From Turnera subulata (lineage: Eukaryota > Streptophyta > Magnoliopsida > Malpighiales > Passifloraceae), in the NCBI GenBank assembly GCA_028386065.3, contig JAKUCV010001643.1, positions 105,555 to 169,554 on the forward strand: 64,000 nucleotides of DNA. Direction: 5' to 3'. The translations under genes were made by a program, and so were the position numbers. The notes beneath the pieces were generated by a model, which made no database searches, was not told the DNA's origin, and saw only the letters and a program-made list of their open reading frames with translations. Below are positions 33,384-44,398 of this stretch, one piece after another. How positions within the stretch are numbered: the first letter of the stretch is position 1; each line of letters begins with the position of its first letter.

Positions 33384-33884
33384 GGCCAAAATAAAAGTGG
33401 GATAGCAGCCAATGACAACAAGGAGACACCTATACATTAGATCGCATGGCTCCGTCAATTCTCAAAGCACTCAATAAAAGATAGAACACTGCTACTGACC
33501 GTGTAACCATCAACAAAAGGGGTATACAAGCATCTGGGCACGTAGCCTCCATTTATTTTCAAAGGGGTATCCATTCATCTATCTTCCATGCCTTGATTGA
33601 ACAATCTATCCATCAAAATCTTGTTGACAAGGAATGCTCACCTCTAGGGTCTTAGCTAGAATTTGAAGTGAATGAGTTTATAGTCATGGGAGTCTATTTC
33701 TTTGAGGTTTTGGAGTTTTCGATGGGATAACTCGCTTTTTCTCAAGTTGCTCAACTTTCACCTTAGCTCGAATTTTTTTCAATGCTCATGCATCATATTA
33801 GGGGCACTTGCATCCAAACGCATCATGTAGGGATAGATCGCACCTGCATCCACACATGTAGAAGTAGGCGGCACTTGCATTCAA

Positions 33885-34125
33885 GGCGATAGGGGAGAGG
33901 GAAAGAGAAGAAGGGAGACCATGGGATAAAGAGAAAAGAAGAGAGGGAGAGTGAGAATTGGAAGAAAAGGGGAGACGAGAAAAGAATAGGAGAAGAGAAA
34001 AGGGGAGAGATGAAGAGAGAGAAATCAAGGGGAAAGGTGAGAGAAAAGAAGTGGAAGAGAGGAAAACAGGAAGAGAGGAAAAACTCGGCAGGAGAAGAGA
34101 CGAGGAAGAGAGGGAAAATATGTCA
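33885..34125 (+). repeat. Purine-rich tract
   Basis: About 240 bases that are almost all A/G on the plus strand (GAGAGGGAAAGAGAAGAAGG type), in the noncoding part of the Tat/Ogre-like element. Confidence 0.85.
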
Positions 34126-34362
34126 TGAAGCACTCACATCCAAAAAAATCACAAGTAGAAATTAGGGGCACTCCCATAGGTTAAAGAGACGGCACACTTA
34201 GACATGCTCATGCATCACTCACATGTAGAACATGAATTCTTTGATAAGGTAGACTTGGTTGAAGGCAAGGGGTGAACAAAGGTGACAACATTAGAAATTC
34301 ATCATTTGATGTAGACTTACTTTTCCTAGGGTTACTAACTGAACGGGCATGACATGAACAAA

Positions 34363-35344
34363 TGATGCAAATCACCTAGGAATGCTTGGAGACTTGGAGA
34401 ATAGTACACGTAAAGGCTACAATGAGGTGCATGGTGACAAAGATAAGCTCAAAGTTCGTGTTCAATAGCTTGCTTTCCGAATCATGTCCAAGTTTCGTAC
34501 TCATAAGAAATTCAAGAAGAGATGGAAATCAAGCTTGGAGAGGAGCTTAAGGAGACGCCTAAGTATATGCACACATTGGAGGAGTCAAACTTGGGCTGAA
34601 ATCAACCTTGGGTTGAATGTTTAACTCCATGGAGCTCATTATCAATTATTTAATTAGTCTCAATAGTTCCAGCTCATTAGTCTCATTAGCTTTTTTTTTA
34701 TTTGGTCGGAAAAATTAATGTTCAGCCGACAAAAGTAATAGCCTAGTATAATAGCTTGTCATGGGTTTCTATTTTATTCTATTAGGTGTAGGCGTTATGG
34801 GCTTTTACTATTAGATGGCGTTAACTATTTAAATGAGTGGGCTCAAAGCCATTACTTTTTGGGCTCATTAGTTTTAGTCGGCAAAAAAAAAAAAAAGGTG
34901 TAATGGATTGTTAGGTTCAGCCGACTTAGGTTATTAGTTTATTACCTTTATTATTTTATTCTACAAAATCCAAGTCTATTAGGGTTTAGTATTAGACTAG
35001 TATAAATAAGAACTTTAGCGTTCATATTTTGACGGATGAATATCGTTTATTGATAGCTATTTTGCTAATGAAGTTGGAGGTTCTCTTAAACCTTGCTTTG
35101 CAAGTTAGATGGATTTCTCTCTTGTTTATTTTAGGGATTGTGTTTACCTATCAAGTAATTGAATTGCTTGTGGGGTTTACAAGATTCCTTGTGTTTATTA
35201 CTCTATTGTTGCTTAACGCCTTTGTTGTGTTTTGAGGTGATAGAGGTATTCACTAAAGCTTTTGGTTGAATTGATTTCTGATCTTGGTGACTCGATTGAA
35301 TCGGAGATGCTATCTAGCTTTGTTCTGGTAGCGTTGTCGTATCA
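34363..35344 (+). repeat. 5' LTR of element E (982 bp)
   Basis: TGATGCAAATCACC to GTATCA. TATA box TATAAATAAG at 35001-35010. The 3' LTR differs at few positions by eye, so the insertion is comparatively recent. The first 250 bp encode the basic tail in the 3' copy; here that frame has a TAG near 34465. Confidence 0.92.
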
Positions 35345-35346
35345 TC

Positions 35347-35360
35347 TTGGTAGCGGAGCC
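35347..35360 (+). other. Primer-binding site of element E
   Basis: TTGGTAGCGGAGCC after the 5' LTR, identical to B and C. The leader that follows (35361-36304, noncoding, with A-runs near 35540, 35660 and 35775) parallels the leaders of A and B. Confidence 0.75.
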
Positions 35361-36304
35361 TAGGTATCTTTTCAACTATGTATCCCTTTATTTTTTCGGC
35401 AATTTAATTTTGACTCTTTTGAATCCTTGTTGTTGACATCTATTATTATTAAATTCTTACTGTCGACTTGTGGTTGTTGTTCTTGGCTTGTTCTACTTTC
35501 AATCTAGTGGTATTTTGCATCATCCGAATTCTAATTTTAAAAAAAAAACACAAAAAAAAACTTGCGATTTGGCTGTTTATGTGTGTCAATTTGAACTCAA
35601 GTAATATTACCTTGTTTTCCCTTCTTAGTTGGATTGTTGTCGCATTAGTGTTATAAAGAAAAAAAAAAAAAAAAGAGGTGACAATTGCTTTGGTTTGACG
35701 ACAGTAACCAAGGGTCATATTACCCAATATTATTTTGCTCTTTGTTCTCTTAATCAACACCATCATAGTATTTTAAAAAAAAAAAAGGAGACAGCAAGTC
35801 AAATTTTGGTTGTGGAGTTATTGCCGAAAATCATTTGATTTCTTGGATACTTTTCCGCGAGTTGATTGTTAGGATATCTAGATTGGGAAGTTTTCTTTCT
35901 TTCTGCTTAATTGATTATCTCATTTTATTTTAGCTTTTCTAATTGAGCAATCTTTGTTTCTTATTGTTCGATTACTGCAATATTCATCACATACAAGTTT
36001 CTTGTTCTTTGTGTATGACTATCTTTCATTCTTGGAGTTAACTTGCCTCTAGAATTTGAATTGTCCATTTCTTGCTAGGAATTCTTTGACTCTTTCTTGA
36101 AGTGCTGCATGTTGTTTATTATTTGATTAAGTATTACTGATCCCAAAGAATAAACAAAGTGATGAATTCAAGAGCGGTAAAAGGCGAGTATTTCATCTAT
36201 TGCCAATAAGTGCAAACACGAGAGAACAATAAAAGAGAGTAAACACGTGAGGGAGTGGTGAGGAAAACTATTTTCTACTAACACTTTCTTGCAGGTGATA
36301 CATC

Positions 36305-36883
36305 ATGGAATATTCAAGACACAATAGAGGAGCCTATGGAGGTTGATATGTTGATCGAACTGATAGGTATACAGTAGGCATCAAGATGGAGATTTCCTCT
36401 TTTCAAGGCAAAAATGATCCAGAAGCTTATTTGAAGTGGCAGAAAAGAGTGAAGAAGATATTTGATTGCCATAGCTACACTGAGGCAAAGAGGGTAAAAT
36501 TGGTGGTTGATGAGTTTACTGACTATGCTTTTGTTTGGTGGAACAATTTTATGTTGGACAGGAGGTACAATTGTGAGGGTCCTCTTGAAACCTGGACTGA
36601 GATGAAGAAAATTATGAGAAAGAGATTTGTTCCTGCCTATTACCATAAGGAGTTGCATCAAAAGCACCAGACATTGCGCCAAGATTGTAAGAGCATTGAA
36701 GAGTATTATAATGATGATTGCCATAGAGAGAAGAGCATTGAAGAGTATTATAATGATGATTGGCATAGAGAGATTTCGACTAATAGTGCAATGAGGACGC
36801 AGAAAGCTAGGAACCCAAATCCTGTGCATTTTGACTATAGAAAAGTCCCTAAGAAAGAATTTTCTGATCCTAGGCGTGTGCTG
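36305..36883 (+). pseudogene. gag of element E, 5' part
   Basis: The frame begins at the ATG at 36305 (position matches B) but meets a TGA near 36344; from 36386 it is open. Capsid core: GKNDPEAYLKWQKRVKKIFDCHSY, with EFTDYAFVWW and RKRFVPAYYHKELHQKH. A 14-residue stretch, KSIEEYYNDDCHRE, is duplicated in tandem. The region that holds the zinc knuckle in B is absent, with KVPKKEFSDP leading straight to the RRVLNA motif, which is cut by element F at 36883 and resumes at 45656. It may be unable to bind RNA in the usual way. Confidence 0.85.
36689..36772 (+). repeat. 42-bp in-frame tandem duplication in gag
   Basis: AAGAGCATTGAAGAGTATTA units start at 36689 and 36731; the only clear difference is TGCC against TGGC, giving Cys in one copy and Trp in the other. 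Other family members have a single unit. Confidence 0.9.
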
Positions 36884-37228
36884 TGTAATGCCCCGGTTTT
36901 TTGTTAATTGATTTTTATGGAATTTTCAAAATTTCAGAATTTAACTTCCATTTTTACCCTTACAGAATTTCCGGAAGTTTTTTGTAAAAAAAAAATATTA
37001 TTATTATTAATTTATTTCGTTTGAAATTATTATTTACTTATGGAATTTATCCTTATTCGGAATCTTTGGGAACAATTGGTGTTCCGGGGTGAAACGCGAA
37101 GTTGTTGTAGTTTTTATTAAAACTACGTCGTTTTGTCTTAAAGGAAGAGAAGGAAAAAACAAAAAATAGTAATACAAAGAAACCTAGACATTGTGCGTGC
37201 GTTGACCAGGGGAGAGTTGACCGCGCCT

Positions 37229-37256
37229 TAGACCAAAACGACGTCGTTTTGGTCTA
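37229..37256 (+). promoter_or_regulatory. 28-bp perfect palindrome in the F 5' LTR
   Basis: The core CCAAAACGACGTCGTTTTGG is extended on both sides by TAGA/TCTA to 28 perfectly self-complementary bases, with an ACGT centre of the kind bound by bZIP factors. An identical copy is in the 3' LTR (41845-41872). Element G has only a half-site (ACTACGTCGTTTTGG near 60522). Confidence 0.75.
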
Positions 37257-38409
37257 GGCCGGCCAACCAACCTTAATTCTCTTTTTCTTTCTATTCTTCT
37301 CCTCTCTCCCTTTCTGTTTCTCTCCTGCCGCCTCACCTCTCACCCACAATTTCTTCTCCTCGATTTTTCTCTCCCTCTCTTTTTTCGTTTTATTTTTCTT
37401 TCTTCCTCTCCGTTTTTGCACACATCTCTCTCTCCCTCGAGCCATCATCATTCCTTTATCTTCCTCTTTCTCTCTTGCTGCCGTCGCCATAGGTCTTCTC
37501 CTTTCCTCCTCGAACCATCGTAAGCACACAACCACGGGGCAGTCGTTGTTGCTTCACTGGGGAAGAAAGAGGCACGGGCTCGGGGAAGTCAAGTAGTAGC
37601 CAGGGACTCGAGGTTGAAACTCGAGTGTGCCGCCACCGCCTGCAACGTCGGGTAGGTACCCCACAGCCTTCCTTTTTCTCTTCTTCCTCTGTCTTTGTTC
37701 CTTGTAGTGTTGTTCTAACCCGGTTTGGGTTTGTTGTTTCGATTGGGCCTGTTGGTGCGTTTATGGGTGGTGTTGGCCGACAACGATGTTGTTGGCGCAG
37801 GGAGGCGTAGTGGCAGTGACTTGATGGCTCGATTGTGGGTATTGGTTTGGATTCCAAACCTGTGCTGCTGCTTTGGTTACCGGTAGGTTTTCCGGCGACT
37901 TTGGCCTTTTTGGAATTCTTTTAATTTCTTCTTGAATATTTGTGTTGGGGCTGAGTGATGATTGGTTGTTGTTTCGGGTTAGTTGGTTCCGGTAGTGTGG
38001 TTGTTATTCTTCCGCAAAAGGAGGGCTGTGCTCGGCTTTGGTCAAACAACAGGTCCGGGTAGTGTTTTTCCAGTAAGGATCCGGGACCTTCAATCCTCTT
38101 TCTTCTTGCTTAATTATAGTTTTCGTACTCTAAATGCGTCGTGGTGTGGTGGTTTGTTGGTTTTGGATTGTGGTAGGTCTGTAGTGGTTAGCATTGGCGT
38201 TGTTGTGAATCTTTTCGATGGAGCTTTACCGGAATCCGGCGAGGCTCGGGAATTTTCCGGCGAGGCTCGGGTTGCTGTTCCGGCAAGACATAAATTTCTT
38301 TTCCGGCATTAAATGGAGAGTTGAGTGGCGTGGCCGGTATATATCCGTTGCACATAGTATCTTTAGGCCGGATAATGTTTGGGCTCTGGAGTTCGGTTAA
38401 TGTGATTAT

Positions 38410-38570
38410 GAGGATGGGCTGGGCTTAGGCCCAATTAATGTCATTAATTGTATATGGGCTTTTAGGCCCAATGACTAATGAGGTGGGCTTTAGGCCCAAT
38501 GGCTTGTATTTGAGATGGGCTTTAGGCTCGATAAGGTTTGATTAAGTTTATATGGGCTTAAGCCCAACAA
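38410..38570 (+). repeat. Cluster of GGGCTTTAGGCCCA words
   Basis: At least five short inverted repeats of the form GGGCTT(A/T)AGGCCCA, containing TGGGCC/TGGGCT, the site II word used by TCP factors in plant promoters. Repeated in the 3' LTR (43095-43250) and, diverged, in element G (61690-61885). Regulatory role not shown. Confidence 0.6.
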
Positions 38571-40013
38571 CTATAATATGGATTTAAGTTAAATATGAAA
38601 TTATGGAGTTTAAGGATTATATTTGGGCTTAGACCCCGACCTATTAGTGGATTCATAGTTAATGAACACAAACGGGCTAGAAGGCTCAAGATTGCAACTT
38701 TAGCATACATTCAGTATTTGTCATGAATAAGTGTCTTATGTGACGTATATGTGGTAGGATGTTGAGGGCATAGGAATGTCGAGGCAGAACAAAGCTTCAA
38801 GTTCCGAGACAATTGATATGGCCCAGATAAGGACATATAAACCCTTGCATGCATTACTGCCTACAATACTCGGTTAATTAACATGATATGCATAGTGGTA
38901 ATGTTTGTTTCGCACTGGATGCTGTATGCGTGTATGCCTGTTGTGCTGATGTTGTTATTTCCAAAGTGTATTATGTTGATGATACCTATGATGTGGTGTG
39001 CCTGATTATGTGACCTGTTGTCCGATGTGATATATTGTGCCTATCAATCATGACTTGTTTTGTTCTGTTGAATAACATGAGATATGGATTGGTGGTTTGT
39101 GTGATGGACTGTGGGCTGGAGGCCCGGACTTGAGAATAAGATATTAAATCCACACAAACCTGTATAATCATAACGTGTGGTACCTCTTTAAGCATACCTA
39201 AGAATAATGTACAATAAAAATATTCTACTGTGGGGCTGTTGACCGGTTGGTTCGAGCGGGAAGTGATACCCCTCAAGATTGCATGCGGGATAGCATGGTA
39301 TATGCGGTTTAGCATATGGGTCTGTGATGACCGGTTCTACCTCCCTCTTTCAATCTCCCCCTTTCTACCTCCCTCTTTCTCTCTGTCTATCTCTCTCTCT
39401 CACTGATTGTATTGGGCCTTGCCCTGATTATATTGGGCTTATGCCCTGGTTGTCTCATGAGACGGGACCGAGCTCGATGCACACAGTAGGGGGCCCTAAT
39501 AAAATATTAAATCCTAATAATATATTCAACTCTAATAACAATAAAGTACAACGATAACAAGATGATTAAAGACAAGAGATGGTTTGAAGTCTGATGATGA
39601 CTTGTGTTGTGTATTGTGACTTATTTGTGTAATGTGGTTGCTATTGCCTGATGCCGGTGTATCTGTGGTTGATTTGCAGTTGTATACTATGGTTTATTTG
39701 TTTGCGGTGAGACAGTGGTTGGTCTCACCCCCTCACAATCTTTTACAGGTTAATTGCTCATTGAGCAGTAGTGCATATCAGCAGGTGGCGGTTCTTTCCT
39801 CCTCGGGTCTGATCCATAGGGTTCATTGCATGCATGTTGCTATGTATTTTTTGTCTTCTGCTGCGTACTTGATTCCATTGTATTATTTATTATTTGATTA
39901 AATGTTGATCATGTTGTTGATGATTTTCGTGTCCCGGGAAATGATAAGGGCAATTTAGTCATTTTATATTTAAATTCTATTTTATATTAATAAATTGGGA
40001 CACGGGCGTTTCA

Positions 40014-41525
40014 GTTGGTAGCGGAGCAGACTGTAGATCGTTGGGATATTCTGATATGTTTTGTGATCTTTTGTGCATGTCTGCTCCTTTTTGAGTCGGT
40101 TGTTGCATTTGTTATATGTATTCATATAGTAAGTCGTACTATGGATCCGGTGGAGGACACGCACCTACTGAAGGTCGGAATGACCCGGTTTTGTCGTTGA
40201 AATGACATGTTTGCCTTTACAGCTTAGGCTGCAGTAAAGTTTATTTTGTGGAATATCCATTGGTTTCTCAGAGTCGGTGTAGACTCTTGACTCTTTTTGC
40301 TTATTTTTCTTGTCTGTGTGGAACTGACCCATACAAGTAAGAAAAATCAATTTTCTTTTGGATGTACATCTGTTAAGGGATGATTTGATGTGATACTTGT
40401 GGATATGATTCTTGTAAACCTGGTGATCATGTTATTTGTGGTTTGATTACCTGAGCGAGGATTGGAATTTGCTTGTGAAATTACAATATGGATTTAATTT
40501 TGTTTGGAGTTTGAGATGACAATTTCTTGAATTAATATGAGTTTTACCCAATGGCATATTTGGGGAAATGTCTTTCTATGATACTTGAGGTATTTAACTT
40601 GGTTGAGATTTGAGGTATTGATGATTAAAGACTTTTGATCATAAATTGTTGTTGAAGTTATCGCTTAAATGTGGGTTGAGGATACCGATAGTGTGTTCAT
40701 ATTGAGGTTGACTTTTAACAGTGATGTAATTTGAGGTTTTGATTATACTACTCTTATGGAGGTGTAGGTTCACTCATCCTAGATTTGTGAGCTTGTCTTG
40801 GGCGAAGCGAGTTAAACGTTTGGAGTATGATAGGGTAGGTGTTGGAGTGAACTTGTAATATTTGGGTTCTTTATCAAAAGCATTATGATGATCGTGGTAA
40901 TTATAGTTTGAGAGTTAGATTCGTGTGTATGAGTTATAAAAGGATGTTTGGGTCTTGAGGAATTCAAATTCTGGAAATTATAATTGTGATGTTTCGGTAC
41001 TGATCGGGTTCTAGTGCTAAAGGTATGTTCCGGGAGTTATATAATTTTGGCTAAAATTGGGAGAGTGGGAAATGCTTAGAGGTTTGGAGCCTAAAATAGA
41101 TTATGGATTTTCAGGCTTGAGGTGTTCACCCTGGGAGTGATGTTCTTGTTGCGTAGGTGACAACTTTGGGTTTTATTATCTGAGTTATGATCAATGGCTT
41201 AAAAGACTAGATATATTTGGTTGAGTGATGATAAATGAAATGGTTTATGAATTTTAGTATTAATAATGTTGATGATGATTGGATGAGATTTTTTGGTTAG
41301 TGCTTTGTTCTTATGTGCTACTGATCATGTTTGACTAAAATCGATGATCGACTTGGTATGTCGGAGTTCTTGCTTGGAAATGTGTTTGATGGTCATGATG
41401 GTTCTACTTGGTAGTTCGGCCAACGGTATTATGATACCGGGTGACACTGTTGTGTCAGTTAAGCACTTGTTTGCTTGACCTATTTTGAAATTTCGAGGAC
41501 GAAATTTTGTTAAGTGGGGTAGAAC
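40014..41525 (+). other. Internal region of element F
   Basis: Primer site TTGGTAGCGGAGC (40015-40027), a short gag-start remnant (ATG at 40141), then about 1.3 kb of AT-rich noncoding sequence, the motif TTCGAGGACGAAATTTTG (41491-41508) and the polypurine tract AAGTGGGGTAGAAC (41512-41525). Gag and pol are gone by one large internal deletion or were never present. Confidence 0.8.
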
Positions 41526-41844
41526 TGTAATGCCCCGGTTTTTCGTTAATTAATTTTTATGGAATTTTCAGAATTTAATTTCCATTTTCATCCTTACAGA
41601 ATTTGCGGAAGTCTTTGATAAAAAAAAATTATTATTGTTATTAATTTATTTCGTTTGAAAATATTATTTATCCTTATTCGGAATCTTTGGGAACAATTGG
41701 TGTTCCGGGGTGAAACGCGAAGTTGTTGTAGTTTTTATTGTAACTACGTCGTTTTGTCTTAAAGGAAGAGAAGGAAAAAAAATAGTAATACAAAGAAACC
41801 TAGACACTGTGCGTGCGTTGACCAGGGGAGAGTTGACCGCGCCT

Positions 41845-41872
41845 TAGACCAAAACGACGTCGTTTTGGTCTA
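41845..41872 (+). promoter_or_regulatory. 28-bp perfect palindrome in the F 3' LTR
   Basis: Identical copy of the palindrome at 37229-37256, at the equivalent LTR position. Confidence 0.75.
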
Positions 41873-43447
41873 GGCCAGCCAACCAACCCTAATCCTCTTT
41901 TTCTTTCTTTTCTTCTCCTCTCTCCATTTCTCTTTCTCTCACGATTTCTTCTCCTCGATTTTTCTCTCCCTCTCTTTGTTCTTTTTATTTTTCTTTCTTC
42001 CTCTCCGTTTTTCACTCATCTCTCTCTCCCTCGAGCCACCATCATTCCTTTATCTTCCTCTTTCTCTCTTGCTGCCGTCGCCATAGGTCTTCTCCTTTCC
42101 TCCTCAAACCGTCGTACGCACACAACCACGTGGCCGTCGTTTTTGATTCACTAGGGAAGAAAGAGGCACACGCTTGGGGAAGTCAAGTAGTAGCCAGGGA
42201 CTTGAGGATGAAACTCGAGTGTGCCGCCGCCGCCTGCAACGTCGGGTAGGTACCCCACAGCCTTCTTTTTTCTCTTCTTCCTCTGTCTTTGTTCCATGTA
42301 GTGTTGTTCTAACCCGGTTTGGGTTTGTTGCTTCGACTGGGTCTGTTGGTGCGTGTATGGGTGGTGTTGGTCGAGAACGATGCTGTTGGTGCAGGGAGGC
42401 GTAGTGGCGGTGACCTGACGGCTCGATTGTGGGTATTGGTTTGGATGCTGTACCTGTGTTGTTGCTTTGGTTACCGGTAGGGTTTCCGACGACTTTGGCC
42501 TTTTTGGGATTCTTTTAATTTATTCTTGAATATGTGTGTTGGGGCTGAGTGATGATTGGTTGTTGTTTCGGGTTAGTTGGTTCCGGCAGTGTGGTTGTTA
42601 TTCTTTCGGGAAAAGGAGGGCTGTGCTCGGCTTTGGTCAAACAACAGGTCCGGGTAGTGTTTCTCCAGTAAAGATCCGGGACCTTCAATCCTCTTTCTTC
42701 TTGCTTAATTATTGTTTTTGTACTCTAAGTGCGTCGTGGTGTGCTGGTTTGTTGGTTTTGGATTCTGGTAGCTCTGCAGCGGTTAGCTTCGGCGTTGTTG
42801 TGAATCTTTTCGGTGGAGCTTGACCGGAATCCGGCGAGGCTCGGGTTGCTGTTCCAGCAAGACGTTAATTTCTTTTCCAGCATTACATGGTAATTCTCAG
42901 TGTTGGCAGTTATTTGATTTTGTACATGACATGTAGTGTAATTGTATTTAATCGTTGTATTAAAATGAGAAGGGTATAGTGGATACCGAGCTTGGAGAGT
43001 TGAGTGGCGTGGCCGGTAAATGTCCGATGCACATAGTATCTTTAGGCCGGATAATGTTTGGGCTCGGGAGTTCGGTTACTGTGATTATGAGGATGGGCCG
43101 GGCTTAGGCCCAATTAATGTCATTGATTGTGTATGGGCATTTAGGCCCAATGACTAATGAGGTGGGCTTTAGGCCCAATGGCTTGTACTTGAGATGGGCT
43201 TTAGGCTCGATAAGGTTTGATTAAGTTTATATGGGCTTAGGCCCAACAACTATAATACGGATTTAAGTTAAATATGAAATTATGGAGTTTAAGGGTTATA
43301 TTTGGGCTTAGACCCCGACCTATTAGTGGATTCATAGTTAATGAACACAAACGGGCTAGAAGGCTCAAGATTGCATCTTTAGCATACATTTAGTATTTGT
43401 CATGAATAAGTGTCTTATGTGACGTACATGTGGTACGATGTTGAGGG

Positions 43448-44398
43448 TGTAACGTCCCGGCTTGTCGACTGTCACTACAGACCAACACGGGACCTTTCCA
43501 ACATGCTTTGTCCTCACTCGCACGTTTCCGGGGAAAACTTCTCAGGAGGTCACCCATCCTAGAGTTGCTCCAAGTCAAGCACGTTTAACTTTGGAGTTTT
43601 TCTAGATTGATCACCGAAAAGGTAGGTGCACCTTGTTGATATAGTTAGTACCCATCAAACCATTTAAGCTACTCTCAATTGTACAGTCCCATACCTGTAC
43701 AACCTCGAAATCGCTCTAACTGTGCAGCCCCATCCCTACACAGTCTCAGGATCTCTCCTATTCCGGTGTGGATCGGTTCATTCCCGTGCCCCTCCGTCTA
43801 GAAGCCTGCCAGAAGCCGCTCCTTGTCCATGCTCATCCTGGCACCGGTGTACACTTCCCGCCCTCATAGACCCCAGGGTGTCACAGGCCCACCAGCTTCC
43901 GCTAGGTTCGTCCCCGAACCCTGCACCGTACTAGAGGAGTCCTGGAGCTCCGCTACCAACTGTAACGTCCCGGCTTGTCGACTGTCACTACAGACCAACA
44001 CGGGACCTTTCCAACATGCTTTGTCCTCACTCGCACGTTTCCGGGGAAAACATCCCAGAAGGTCACCCATCTTAGAATTGCTCCAAATCAAGCACGTTTA
44101 ACTTTGGAGTTTTTCTAGATTGAGCTCCGAAAAGGTAGGTGCACCTTGTTGATATAGTTAGTACCCATCAAACCATTTAAGCTACTCTCAATTGTACAGT
44201 CCCATACCTGTACAACCTCGAAATCGCTCTAACTGTGCAGCCCCATCCCTACACAGTCTCAGGATCTCTCCTATTCCGTTGTGGATCGGTTCATTCCCGT
44301 GCCCCTCCGTCTAGAAGCCTGCCAGAAGCCGCTCCTTGTCCATGTTCATCCTGGCACTGGCGTACACTTCCCGCCCTCATAGACCCCGGGGTGTCACA
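43448..44398 (-). mobile_element. TRIM, complete, 951 bp
   Basis: Two 438-bp LTRs (43448-43885 and 43961-44398) around a 75-bp internal region (43886-43960), flanked by perfect gaggg duplications (43443-43447 and 44399-44403); the empty site is visible in the F 5' LTR near 38765. On the minus strand the LTR reads TGTGACACCCC...GACGTTACA, followed at once by primer site GTTGGTAGCGGAGC, then GGGGACGAACCTAGCGG and a purine-rich end. The GGACGAA motif links it to Tekay-type elements. No coding sequence. Confidence 0.93.

Larger units (their letters stand above)
29727..34362 (+). other. Noncoding internal region of Tat/Ogre-like element 2, left part
   Basis: The leader (to about 30120) resembles 10874-11230. 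Then comes an AT-rich stretch, a short GC-rich island (30186-30260), degenerate repeats (30890-31760), blocks shared with 16751-18500, the 51-bp repeat, and a purine-rich tract. The open frames here are low-complexity (Lys/Glu runs at 32570-32655) and I do not regard them as genes. It ends at acaaa, the target duplication of element E. Confidence 0.65.
36884..40013 (+). repeat. 5' LTR of element F (3130 bp)
   Basis: TGTAATGCCCCGG to GACACGGGCGTTTCA. In order: a 28-bp palindrome (37229-37256), a pyrimidine-rich tract (37275-37480), GC-rich sequence with short meaningless open frames, a cluster of GGGCTTTAGGCCCA-type words (38410-38570), and CCTCCCTCTTTC repeats near 39340. LTRs of about 3 kb are large even for plants. 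Confidence 0.92.

Noticed and set aside
37983..38312. Open frames in the F LTRs (also 42174-42404 and 42536-42823)
   Set aside because: They differ between the two LTRs by frameshifts and have no recognisable domain; GC-rich LTR sequence gives long frames by chance.
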